NCBI GenBank assembly: GCA_024998705.1
Contig: JACOEF010000122.1
Coordinates: 1-5,171, forward strand
Length of the DNA stretch: 5,171 bases
Direction: 5' to 3'
DNA from: Nitrospira sp.
GTDB lineage: Bacteria > Nitrospirota > Nitrospiria > Nitrospirales > Nitrospiraceae
Each line of letters opens with the position of its first letter. The first letter of the stretch is position 1. Shown one piece after another: positions 1 through 5,171 of this stretch. The position numbers and the translations under genes were made by a program. Below the pieces are notes generated by a model. The model saw nothing but the letters and a program-made list of their open reading frames with translations. It was not told the origin of the DNA and did not search any database.

Positions 1-520
1 CATGGTGATCCGCACGGACGGCGATGATCTCTTCGCGGCACGAAAGAAAGCCGTCGAAAAACATCTCTCGGTTCACCCGCTGGACTGCCCGGTGTGCGAC
101 GCAGACGGCCATTGCGAACTCCAAGACATGGCCTTCCAGCATGGCGTGACCAATCTCGCCAATGCGAAGCAAAAATTCATTCCCGAAGACACGCGCAGCC
201 TCGTCCTCGACTTCAACATGAATCGCTGTATCGCCTGCGCCGAATGCATCAACGTCTGCAAAGACGTCCTGATGATCGACGCATTTCAGTTCATGAAGAA
301 GGGCGGATTCAATCAGGTCGTGGCGAATGGGGACCAACCCCTTGCCTGTGAATTCTGCGGGGATTGCCTGGCTGTGTTCCCGGTCGGCGCCATCACGAAC
401 AAGTATTCCAAGTATCTCTACAAACCTTGGCAGATGAAGAAACCACGACCACATGCAACTATTGTGGCGACGGCTGCCAGATGTATCTCGAAACCAAAGA
501 TACCGAAGTCATCCGTGTGA
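1..520 (+). CDS. nuoG: NuoG fragment 1: Fe-S cluster region (partial at 5' end)
   Basis: This is the N-terminal part of the broken nuoG, in frame 2. The ATG at 2-4 is probably internal (it fits the GMVxxT segment that ends the [2Fe-2S] domain), so the gene begins before the window. Numbering from that Met, His25, Cys29, Cys32 and Cys38 form the HxxxCxxCxxxxxC site (cluster N5 type). Cys76, Cys79, Cys82 and Cys86 form a CxxCxxCxxxC motif. Cys116, Cys119 and Cys122 begin a second such motif, whose fourth Cys, expected just before PVGA, is Phe126. Two full motifs are typical of formate dehydrogenase and Fe-hydrogenase subunits, while ordinary NuoG keeps mainly the N4 set. Similarity stops at Lys147 (440-442). 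The 26 codons from there to the TGA at 518-520 look like out-of-frame reading. Confidence 0.8.
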   Translation, partial: MVIRTDGDDLFAARKKAVEKHLSVHPLDCPVCDADGHCELQDMAFQHGVTNLANAKQKFIPEDTRSLVLDFNMNRCIACAECINVCKDVLMIDAFQFMKKGGFNQVVANGDQPLACEFCGDCLAVFPVGAITNKYSKYLYKPWQMKKPRPHATIVATAARCISKPKIPKSSV

Positions 521-1998
521 CTTCGCCGCTCTCCTGGAAAAATAAGTGGGGCGACCGGACGGAAACCGCCAAGGGACACGGGGGGCTTTGCGTCCGCGGC
601 CGGTTCGGATTTCAGTATATCGACAGTCCGCAACGACTTCGGCACCCCCTTGTCCGCACCGGCGAGACGCTGTCGGAAGCGCCGTGGCTCGACGCCATGC
701 AGACGGTGATCGATCGATTGTCCGACATTCATCGGAAACACGGACCGGAATCGATTGCCGGTCTCATCACCGCGCGCTGCACGAACGAAGAGTTGTATCT
801 CTTCCAGAAACTCCTGCGCGCCGGGCTCAGGACCAACCAGATCGACAGTAGTGCCCGCTACGGTCACATGAATTATGTGCATGCCGTTCGCCATGCGGTC
901 GGCGTCGGCCGTCCGCTCAACGACTGGGAAGATTTGACCAAAGCCAAAGCCATCTTGGTCATCGGCTCGAATATCACGGAAACCAACCCGCTGACGGCTG
1001 TCCGCATCAAGGAAGCTATCCGTGTGTATCGTTCGCAGGTCATCGTCGTCGACTCGGCCAATACCAACATCGCGCAACTGGCCTCGCATCCACTTCTGGT
1101 CAAGCCAGGCAGCGAATCGTTCCTGATCGACGGGCTTGTGAAATCCGTGCTCGAGCAGGACCTCATCGATGAGGTCAGCACCGCACAGCACCCCCAAGCA
1201 TTTGCGGCCCTGAAGCAAGCCATGGCACACGTCTCCCTGGATCAGGTCTCCGCACAAACCGGTATTGCCGCCGCACAGATCCGTGAAGTCGCGGCGATCT
1301 TCGCAGAGGCCCCGCGGGCCATTGCGTTGTGCGCCGAAGGCATCGTCCGGCAGCCGAATGGCTACCAGAATGTTCTCAAGCTGATTGATCTCGCCTGGGT
1401 GACCGGCAAGTTAGGCCAACCCGGGAGCGGCGTCTCCACGGTCACAGAAGAAATCAATGAACAGGGCGCAGTGGATATGGGCGTCGCGCCGGAATTCCTC
1501 CCCGGACAGGCACGATTTGATGATCCGAGCGCAAGGGAGCGCTTTGGGAGAGCCTGGGATGTGACCCTTCCTGCCAGCGGAAGCGGGGCTAATTTCCTGG
1601 AGATTCTCGCTCGTATTCAAAGCGGCCAGATTAAAGCGCTGTATGTCATCGGAGAGAATCCGTTGGCGACCTTGCCGGCCTCCATGGATGTGAAGGGGGC
1701 GCTCGAGAAACTCCAACTGCTGATCGTTCAAGATCCCTTCCTCACGGAGACAGGCCGGATGGCGCATATCGTCCTCCCAGCTGCCACCTACGCGGAAAAG
1801 GACGGCACCTTCACGAACCTGGAAGGAAAAGTCCTGCGCGTGCGTCAGGCAGTGGATCAGGTCGGAGAAAGCCTGCCGGATTGGCATATCATGACCGCGC
1901 TGGCCAACGGGTTGGGATACGACTGGACCTACGAATCACCGCAGGACGTGCAGAATGAAATCATGAAGCTGCTACCGGGATACTACAATCTCGGTTAG
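364..1998 (+). CDS. nuoG: NuoG fragment 2: [4Fe-4S] and molybdopterin-type domain, ended by premature TAG
   Basis: This is the middle part of the broken nuoG, in frame 1. The open frame reaches back to a TTG at 364, but only from about 442 does it read as NuoG. Before that it overlaps fragment 1 out of frame, and I see no good ribosome binding site, so independent translation is doubtful. The domain opens with CNYCGDGC (Cys codons at 454, 463 and 475) and a fourth Cys at 589-591 in GGLCVRGR, the N7-type [4Fe-4S] site of molybdopterin oxidoreductases. The molybdopterin fold follows, with landmarks TNEELYLFQKLLRAGL, VIGSNITETNP, YVIGENPLA and AEKDGTFTNLEGKV. At the place where formate dehydrogenases carry the Mo-binding Cys/Sec, the sequence is ARYGH with Gly (862-864). 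The domain is therefore structural rather than catalytic, as in complex I. It stops at TAG 1996-1998 although the protein continues. Confidence 0.8.
   Translation: MPGCVPGRRHHEQVFQVSLQTLADEETTTTCNYCGDGCQMYLETKDTEVIRVTSPLSWKNKWGDRTETAKGHGGLCVRGRFGFQYIDSPQRLRHPLVRTGETLSEAPWLDAMQTVIDRLSDIHRKHGPESIAGLITARCTNEELYLFQKLLRAGLRTNQIDSSARYGHMNYVHAVRHAVGVGRPLNDWEDLTKAKAILVIGSNITETNPLTAVRIKEAIRVYRSQVIVVDSANTNIAQLASHPLLVKPGSESFLIDGLVKSVLEQDLIDEVSTAQHPQAFAALKQAMAHVSLDQVSAQTGIAAAQIREVAAIFAEAPRAIALCAEGIVRQPNGYQNVLKLIDLAWVTGKLGQPGSGVSTVTEEINEQGAVDMGVAPEFLPGQARFDDPSARERFGRAWDVTLPASGSGANFLEILARIQSGQIKALYVIGENPLATLPASMDVKGALEKLQLLIVQDPFLTETGRMAHIVLPAATYAEKDGTFTNLEGKVLRVRQAVDQVGESLPDWHIMTALANGLGYDWTYESPQDVQNEIMKLLPGYYNLG
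377..379 (+). other. nuoG: Fe-S ligand Cys replaced by Phe (TTC) in nuoG
   Basis: The codon TTC gives Phe126 of fragment 1 in CEFCGDCLAVFPVGA. The family has Cys here (CxxCGxCxxxCPVGA), and in complex I this cysteine is the fourth ligand of cluster N4. One base, TGC to TTC at 378, explains the change. Confidence 0.7.
440..444 (+). other. nuoG: -1 frame change in nuoG, probably one A lost from AAAA
   Basis: Frame 2 reads KPWQMKK up to AAA 440-442. The homologous continuation TTTTCNYCGDGC is in frame 1 and starts with ACC 442-444. Adding one A to the AAA run (AAG AAA ACC ACG) joins the two without loss. The site does not form a canonical slippery heptamer, because slipping back would pair both Lys tRNAs with GAA, so programmed frameshifting is unlikely. 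Confidence 0.75.
1996..1998 (+). other. nuoG: Premature in-frame TAG in nuoG
   Basis: The TAG follows YYNLG and precedes PRRISPSADAY in the same frame, and the frame then stays open for 153 more codons that encode the recognisable C-terminal domain. A single C-to-T change from CAG (Gln) would produce it. Other one-base ancestors (AAG, GAG, TGG, TAC/TAT) are possible. Confidence 0.75.
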
Positions 1999-2460
1999 CC
2001 TCGACGCATCTCGCCCTCGGCCGATGCCTATCTGTCGAACGGCTATGCTGCCGAAGTAGCGAGTCGCTATCGACGTCAGCACACAGACCCGTCGCCCCAC
2101 GACAACGCAGCCTCCTTTACCTTGCGGACCGGGCAAGTGCTGTATCATTCAGGGAAAATGTCCACGCGAGCCTCCGGGCTTATCAATATCGAACCCAACA
2201 ACGGGCGTATCCGAATGCATCCGTCCGATGTGGAGCGGCTCGGCCTGAGCGACCAATCCACCATCCGCCTCACGTCTCAGCAGGGCTCCGTACAAGCCGG
2301 CGTCAAAGCGGACCCCGATATCCAGGTTGGATCCTGCTTCTTCCCCGAGCATTTTAACGAGCCGGCCGTGAAAGACCTGATGACCGTAGAAGTCGATACC
2401 GTAACGGGAGTCCCCTACTTCAAATCCACGCGTGTAAAGATTGAAAAGGTTGGTGCGTAA
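1999..2460 (+). CDS. nuoG: NuoG fragment 3: C-terminal molybdopterin-dinucleotide-binding-type domain
   Basis: This is the C-terminal part of the broken nuoG, in the same frame 1 as fragment 2 and separated from it only by the TAG. Translation through 1999-2121 gives plausible linker protein (PRRISPSADAYLSNGYAAEV) with no further stop. The domain then shows the family signatures: YHSGKMSTRASGL, the EPNNGRIRMHPSDVERLGL segment (residues must sit on a structure that orders the dinucleotide), CFFPEHFNEPAV, and a VPYFKSTRVKIEKV end. The stop is TAA at 2458-2460. Possible internal starts are TTG 2122 and ATG 2158. The only purine-rich stretch before ATG 2158 (AGGGA, 2151-2155) is 2 nt away, too close for a normal ribosome binding site, so I do not think this is a gene of its own. 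Confidence 0.75.
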   Translation, partial: PRRISPSADAYLSNGYAAEVASRYRRQHTDPSPHDNAASFTLRTGQVLYHSGKMSTRASGLINIEPNNGRIRMHPSDVERLGLSDQSTIRLTSQQGSVQAGVKADPDIQVGSCFFPEHFNEPAVKDLMTVEVDTVTGVPYFKSTRVKIEKVGA

Positions 2461-2504
2461 GAGTAAGCTCGTCCGTCTTTTTGATGTCGTTAGAGGTGGT
2501 GGGA
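2461..2504 (+). other. Short nuoG-nuoI spacer; no nuoH
   Basis: The 44 nt between the TAA of nuoG and the chosen ATG of nuoI contain the nuoI ribosome binding site. I see no terminator hairpin or promoter. nuoH, about 1 kb long and usually found here, is absent. Confidence 0.7.
2493..2496 (+). promoter_or_regulatory. nuoI: Ribosome binding site deciding the nuoI start
   Basis: GAGG (within AGAGGTGG) lies 8 nt before ATG 2505. The upstream in-frame candidates TTG 2481 and ATG 2484 have a pyrimidine-rich leader (GTCCGTCTTT) and no such site, so 2505 is preferred. Confidence 0.65.
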
Positions 2505-3092
2505 ATGAGTGTCGGGGCCTTGACCAAAAAAGTTTTGCAGGCGGCGTTGTTCTATGAAATTTGGGACGCCATGAAGGTGACGTTCAAGCACATGTTTCAT
2601 CGCCCCATCACCTTCCAATACCCGCGCGAACAACGCACGATCCCCGATGGCCACCGCGGCGCATTAGGACTGCTTCGTTATGCCGACGGGCGGGACCGTT
2701 GTGTAGGGTGCGACCTCTGCGAAGCAGCCTGTCCGTCCCGTTGCATCAAAGTCATCAGCCAGGAAGACCCTGAACGTCCCTTGCAGCGATATGCCAGCGA
2801 ATTCTATATCGACATCACTAAGTGCGTGTTTTGTGGATACTGCGCCGAGGCATGCCCCGTCAACGCGTTGGCGATGACCAAGATGTACGAATACTCCACC
2901 CACGACAAGCGCACCCTCCTCTTCGACAAAAAGCGACTCTACGAGATCGGTGAACGCCACCTCGAAGACGCCAAGAAATATCTGTACACCCATAACCAAG
3001 AAAAAAATTCGGACGAGAGCCGGGAGTATCGTTATTACTTTCCGCAGTCGGTTCTCAAACCCACACAGACGCAACCCAAACATTTAAGCTGA
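2505..3092 (+). CDS. nuoI: NADH:quinone oxidoreductase subunit I (two [4Fe-4S] ferredoxin)
   Basis: NuoI carries clusters N6a and N6b, which relay electrons from NuoG to cluster N2 in NuoB next to the quinone site. From ATG 2505 the protein has 195 residues (E. coli 180). An N-terminal amphipathic helix, residues about 5-32, leads into the conserved FHRPITFQYPREQRTIP segment. It is followed by GHRGALGLLR and two complete CxxCxxCxxxCP motifs: Cys66, Cys69, Cys72, Cys76 (CVGCDLCEAACP) and Cys107, Cys110, Cys113, Cys117 (CVFCGYCAEACP). The second motif runs into VNALAMTKMYEYS, typical of NuoI. The tail from about residue 155 is charged and variable. The start could be ATG 2484 (202 residues), but the GAGG before 2505 favours the shorter form. 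The gene is intact, unlike the nuoG just before it, and lies 10 nt before nuoJ in the same operon. Confidence 0.95.
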   Translation: MSVGALTKKVLQAALFYEIWDAMKVTFKHMFHRPITFQYPREQRTIPDGHRGALGLLRYADGRDRCVGCDLCEAACPSRCIKVISQEDPERPLQRYASEFYIDITKCVFCGYCAEACPVNALAMTKMYEYSTHDKRTLLFDKKRLYEIGERHLEDAKKYLYTHNQEKNSDESREYRYYFPQSVLKPTQTQPKHLS

Positions 3093-3102
3093 ACGTATCG
3101 TT

Positions 3103-3627
3103 ATGGCCTTCGTGTTTTTCGCGTATTTCGCAGTGGTCAGTATTGTCGCCGGCATTCTCACCGTCGCACTGAAGAATCCCGTGCAATGCGGTCTGGCGCT
3201 CCTAGCCCTGCTCCTTCACGTCTCAGGCCTGTTCGTCATGCTGAACGCGGAGTTTTTGTGGGCGGTCCAAGTGATTGTCTATGCCGGCGCCATTTTGGTC
3301 CTGTATTTGTTTGTCCTGATGTTGCTGAACCTTAAGACCGACGACCGCTATTTCCACGCGAAGGCCCCCTACCTCCTCGCGCCGGCAGCCATCGGCTTGG
3401 CCTATCTCTTGTTCCTCCTGGTGGGGTCACCCTTCAACGGGGCCAAGGGCGATGCCTCACCGGCAGCCATTCTCATGAATGGGGACGCCCATGCCATCGG
3501 CATCAAAATGTTCAGCGACTACTTGCTGCAATTCGAAATCATCGGCGTATTCCTGACCGGGGCCATCGTCGGGGCGATCGTCCTCGCGAAGACCCCCAAG
3601 TCCATTGAAACGAGGCGTGACGCATGA
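3103..3627 (+). CDS. nuoJ: NADH:quinone oxidoreductase subunit J (membrane arm)
   Basis: NuoJ is a membrane subunit at the junction of the quinone-binding part and the antiporter-like subunits, and takes part in coupling. The 174-residue product has about five hydrophobic helices: residues 2-23, 27-47, 52-76, 90-108 and 140-163. The family signature is in the third, VIVYAGAILVLYLFVLMLLNL. It includes Tyr60 and the Gly/Ala-rich stretch that forms the helix bulge thought to move during turnover. The last helix (FSDYLLQFEIIGVFLTGAIVGAIVLAK) also matches the family closely. ATG 3103 has no clear Shine-Dalgarno sequence, so translation may be coupled to nuoI, which ends 10 nt before. The TGA stop overlaps the nuoK start (ATGA, 3624-3627), a sign of coupled translation. 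The gene appears complete and undamaged. Confidence 0.95.
   Translation: MAFVFFAYFAVVSIVAGILTVALKNPVQCGLALLALLLHVSGLFVMLNAEFLWAVQVIVYAGAILVLYLFVLMLLNLKTDDRYFHAKAPYLLAPAAIGLAYLLFLLVGSPFNGAKGDASPAAILMNGDAHAIGIKMFSDYLLQFEIIGVFLTGAIVGAIVLAKTPKSIETRRDA
3612..3615 (+). promoter_or_regulatory. nuoK: Ribosome binding site of nuoK inside nuoJ
   Basis: GAGG lies 8 nt before ATG 3624, within the last codons of nuoJ. It supports the overlapping ATGA start. Confidence 0.6.
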
Positions 3628-3926
3628 TTCCGTTGTCCGCCTATATAGCTGTTAGTGCGGTGTTATTTGCCACGGGATTGCTCGGCGTCTTGATCCGTCG
3701 CAATTTTATTATTGTGCTGATGTCGGTTGAAATCATGTTGAACGCGGCCACCATCAATCTGGTCGCCTTCTCCCATTATCTGGAGGCGATGCAGGGCCAA
3801 ATCGTGGCGCTCTTCATCATCGCCATTGCAGCGGGGGAAGCAGCCATCGGACTCGCCATCATTATTGTGGTGTTCCGCGGCAAGATTTCAACCAACGTCG
3901 ACGAAATGAATTTATTAAAGTGGTAA
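3624..3926 (+). CDS. nuoK: NADH:quinone oxidoreductase subunit K (membrane arm)
   Basis: NuoK is a small membrane subunit, related to MrpC of Na+/H+ antiporters, that forms part of the fourth proton pathway. At 100 residues it has the same length as E. coli NuoK. There are three hydrophobic helices, about residues 4-23, 28-50 and 58-84. Both membrane glutamates known to be important in the family are present: Glu36 in VLMSVEIMLNAATINLVAF and Glu72 in IAIAAGEAAIGLAIIIVVF. Arg25 and Arg26 occupy the first cytoplasmic loop, as expected. The start overlaps the nuoJ stop and has a GAGG 8 nt upstream. The TAA stop is separated from the nuoL start by one base. The gene is complete. Confidence 0.96.
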   Translation: MIPLSAYIAVSAVLFATGLLGVLIRRNFIIVLMSVEIMLNAATINLVAFSHYLEAMQGQIVALFIIAIAAGEAAIGLAIIIVVFRGKISTNVDEMNLLKW

Positions 3927-3927
3927 C

Positions 3928-5171
3928 GTGTCCGACTCTATTGATCTGATCGTCAAACTGATTCCCCTGTTCCCGCTAATGGCCGTCATTGTGAACGGGC
4001 TCTTCGGGCACCGCTATTCCCACGATCTGGCTCACCGCTTCGCCTGGGGATCGGTCCTGATGTCCTTTCTTTGTGTGCTCGCCGTCTTCACGGAAACCCT
4101 CCGAACCGGCGCAGCTCGTGAAGTTGTCGCCTATAAATGGATCTTCGGCGGCGATCTCACGATCAATCTTGCCTATTTGATCGATCCCCTGACCTGCATC
4201 ATGCTCCTGGTCATTACGGGCGTCGGCTTCCTGATTCACGTCTACTCGGTGGGATACATGCACGGAGAATCCGGTTTCACCCGAGTCTTCGTCTACATGA
4301 ATCTCTTTATGGTGTCGATGCTGCTGCTGGTGATGGGCAACAACTATGTCGTCCTGTTCATCGGCTGGGAAGGCGTCGGCCTCTGTTCCTATCTCCTGAT
4401 CGGCTACTACTACGACAAGGTCTCCGCCGCTAAGGCCGCTACCAAAGCGTTCGTGGTGAACCGAATCGGAGACGCCGGATTTTTGCTGGCGATCTTCCTG
4501 ATCTTTGTAAATTTCAGAACCCTCGACTATACCCAGGTCATGCAGAATGTTGCGCAACTCTCGCCTGAGATGGCCACCGCAATCGCACTCTGCCTCCTGG
4601 TCGGCGCCGTCGGAAAATCCGCGCAACTCCCGCTCTATACCTGGCTGCCCGATGCGATGGAAGGACCGACCCCGGTCAGCGCCCTCATCCATGCGGCGAC
4701 CATGGTCACAGCCGGCGTGTATATGATCGTCCGCAATCATGCTATTTTTGACAAGTCACCCACCGCCATGACGATCGTGGCCTGGATCGGCGGACTTACT
4801 GCGCTCTTCGCTGCCACAATCGGCCTCGTCCAGACCGACATCAAGCGAGTCTTGGCCTATTCCACGGTCAGCCAGCTCGGATATATGTTCCTCGGTTGTG
4901 GTCTAGGTGCCTACACTGCCGCGGTCTTCCATCTCATGACCCATGCGTTTTTCAAGGCGCTCCTCTTCTTATCCGCAGGCTCCGTGATCCATGCGCTGTC
5001 CGGCGAACAGGATATCCGGAAGATGGGCGCACTGAAATCGAAAATCCCTTGGACTCACGCGCTCTTCCTGATCGGCACCATCGCGATCGCCGGTATTCCG
5101 CCCTTAGCCGGCTTCTGGAGCAAGGACGAGATTATGGGCCATGCCTTCGTCCACCACCATTATCTGCTCTA
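3928..5171 (+). CDS. nuoL: NADH:quinone oxidoreductase subunit L, antiporter-like proton pump (3' partial)
   Basis: NuoL is the distal antiporter-like subunit of complex I, homologous to MrpA/MrpD, and one of the proton-translocating modules. I start it at GTG 3928, one base after nuoK. The next in-frame ATG (3979) would cut into the first membrane helix. There is no strong ribosome binding site, so coupling to nuoK is likely. The frame is open for 414 codons to the window end. E. coli NuoL has about 613 residues, so roughly the last third, with the lateral helix, is missing. Key residues are present: Glu148 in FIGWEGVGLCSYLLIG, Asp182 in NRIGDAGF, Lys230 in VGKSAQLPLYTWLPDAMEGP, His255 in ALIHAATMVTAGVY, His335, His339 and Lys343 in FHLMTHAFFKALLFLSAG, and Lys399 in GIPPLAGFWSKDEI. 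These match E. coli Glu144, Lys229, Lys342 and Lys399. The gene shows no damage in the part seen. Confidence 0.95.
   Translation, partial: MSDSIDLIVKLIPLFPLMAVIVNGLFGHRYSHDLAHRFAWGSVLMSFLCVLAVFTETLRTGAAREVVAYKWIFGGDLTINLAYLIDPLTCIMLLVITGVGFLIHVYSVGYMHGESGFTRVFVYMNLFMVSMLLLVMGNNYVVLFIGWEGVGLCSYLLIGYYYDKVSAAKAATKAFVVNRIGDAGFLLAIFLIFVNFRTLDYTQVMQNVAQLSPEMATAIALCLLVGAVGKSAQLPLYTWLPDAMEGPTPVSALIHAATMVTAGVYMIVRNHAIFDKSPTAMTIVAWIGGLTALFAATIGLVQTDIKRVLAYSTVSQLGYMFLGCGLGAYTAAVFHLMTHAFFKALLFLSAGSVIHALSGEQDIRKMGALKSKIPWTHALFLIGTIAIAGIPPLAGFWSKDEIMGHAFVHHHYLL

Larger units (their letters stand above)
1..2460 (+). pseudogene. nuoG: Broken nuoG: complex I subunit G (5' partial; one frameshift, one in-frame stop)
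   Basis: NuoG carries Fe-S clusters of the peripheral arm of NADH:quinone oxidoreductase and passes electrons from NuoE/F towards NuoB/I. Three consecutive pieces (1-442 in frame 2, 442-1995 in frame 1, 1999-2457 in frame 1) together give the usual order: HxxxCxxCxxxxxC cluster motif, ferredoxin-like cysteine motifs, CxxCxxxC Fe-S/molybdopterin domain, and C-terminal dinucleotide-binding-type domain. About 819 codons lie in the window. Adding the missing N-terminal [2Fe-2S] domain (roughly 80-100 residues, estimated) gives about 900, close to E. coli NuoG (908). The reading is interrupted by a -1 frame change at about 440-444 and a TAG at 1996-1998, and an expected cluster cysteine is Phe at 377-379. 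Otherwise the protein looks constrained throughout, so the lesions are recent or are sequence errors. A formate dehydrogenase alpha subunit is the alternative. The nuoIJKL neighbours and the lack of a Mo-ligand Cys/Sec (Gly at 862-864) favour NuoG. Confidence 0.85.

Noticed and set aside
364..441. N-terminal extension of the frame-1 nuoG open frame
   Set aside because: It overlaps the conserved cysteine region of frame 2 and reads as non-homologous sequence, so it is out-of-frame noise.
436..444. Programmed -1 ribosomal frameshift in nuoG
   Set aside because: The codons AAG AAA preceded by G do not form an X XXY YYZ site. After slipping, both tRNAs would mismatch GAA in the first position. 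I also saw no obvious stem-loop downstream by eye, and NuoG is not known to need such recoding.
418..1257. Long open frame on the - strand (279 codons)
   Set aside because: It lies entirely opposite the constrained NuoG frame and its translation resembles no family I know. High GC and codon bias easily give such antisense frames.
2158..2460. Separate small gene starting at ATG 2158 (or TTG 2122)
   Set aside because: The reading frame is continuous with nuoG, the product is exactly its C-terminal domain, and there is no well-spaced ribosome binding site.
1..2460. Formate dehydrogenase alpha subunit instead of NuoG
   Set aside because: The N-terminal motifs are similar, but the Cys/Sec Mo ligand is Gly and the gene sits directly before nuoIJKL.
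3976..4740. Long open frame on the - strand (254 codons), very rich in Asp, Glu, His and Gly
   Set aside because: It is the reverse complement of the hydrophobic nuoL codons, which explains the odd composition. nuoL is clearly the gene here.

Overview
The window is part of a respiratory complex I (NADH:quinone oxidoreductase, nuo) operon, with all genes on the + strand: nuoG (5' end outside the window) - nuoI - nuoJ - nuoK - nuoL (3' end outside the window). There are no RNA genes, mobile elements, CRISPR arrays or long non-coding stretches. The organism is a bacterium with moderately high GC. The type of NuoG (a formate-dehydrogenase-like N-terminus with extra cysteines) and the layout fit a Nitrospira-like bacterium (phylum Nitrospirota). 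That placement is recollection and inference, not a database result.

The first 2.46 kb hold a broken nuoG. The protein can be followed without loss of similarity from base 1 to base 2460, but three single-base differences stand in the way. (1) A Cys-to-Phe change at 377-379 removes an expected Fe-S ligand. (2) A -1 frame change at about 440-444 looks like the loss of one A from a run of four. (3) An in-frame TAG lies at 1996-1998, after which the same frame carries on through the complete C-terminal molybdopterin-dinucleotide-binding-type domain. Around these lesions the sequence still looks fully constrained. They are therefore either recent pseudogenization or errors in the sequence or assembly.

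Downstream, nuoI (two [4Fe-4S] clusters), nuoJ, nuoK and nuoL (membrane arm) look intact and carry the expected key residues: the eight NuoI cysteines, NuoJ Tyr60, NuoK Glu36 and Glu72, and NuoL Glu148, Lys230, Lys343 and Lys399. They are tightly packed: nuoG-nuoI are 44 nt apart, nuoJ and nuoK overlap by ATGA, and nuoK-nuoL are 1 nt apart. NuoG and NuoI would pass electrons along the peripheral-arm Fe-S chain to quinone, and NuoJ, NuoK and NuoL belong to the proton-pumping membrane arm. nuoH, which usually lies between nuoG and nuoI, is absent from that place.

I see no novel system here. What deserves attention is the state of nuoG, its formate-dehydrogenase-like cysteine pattern, and the missing nuoH.
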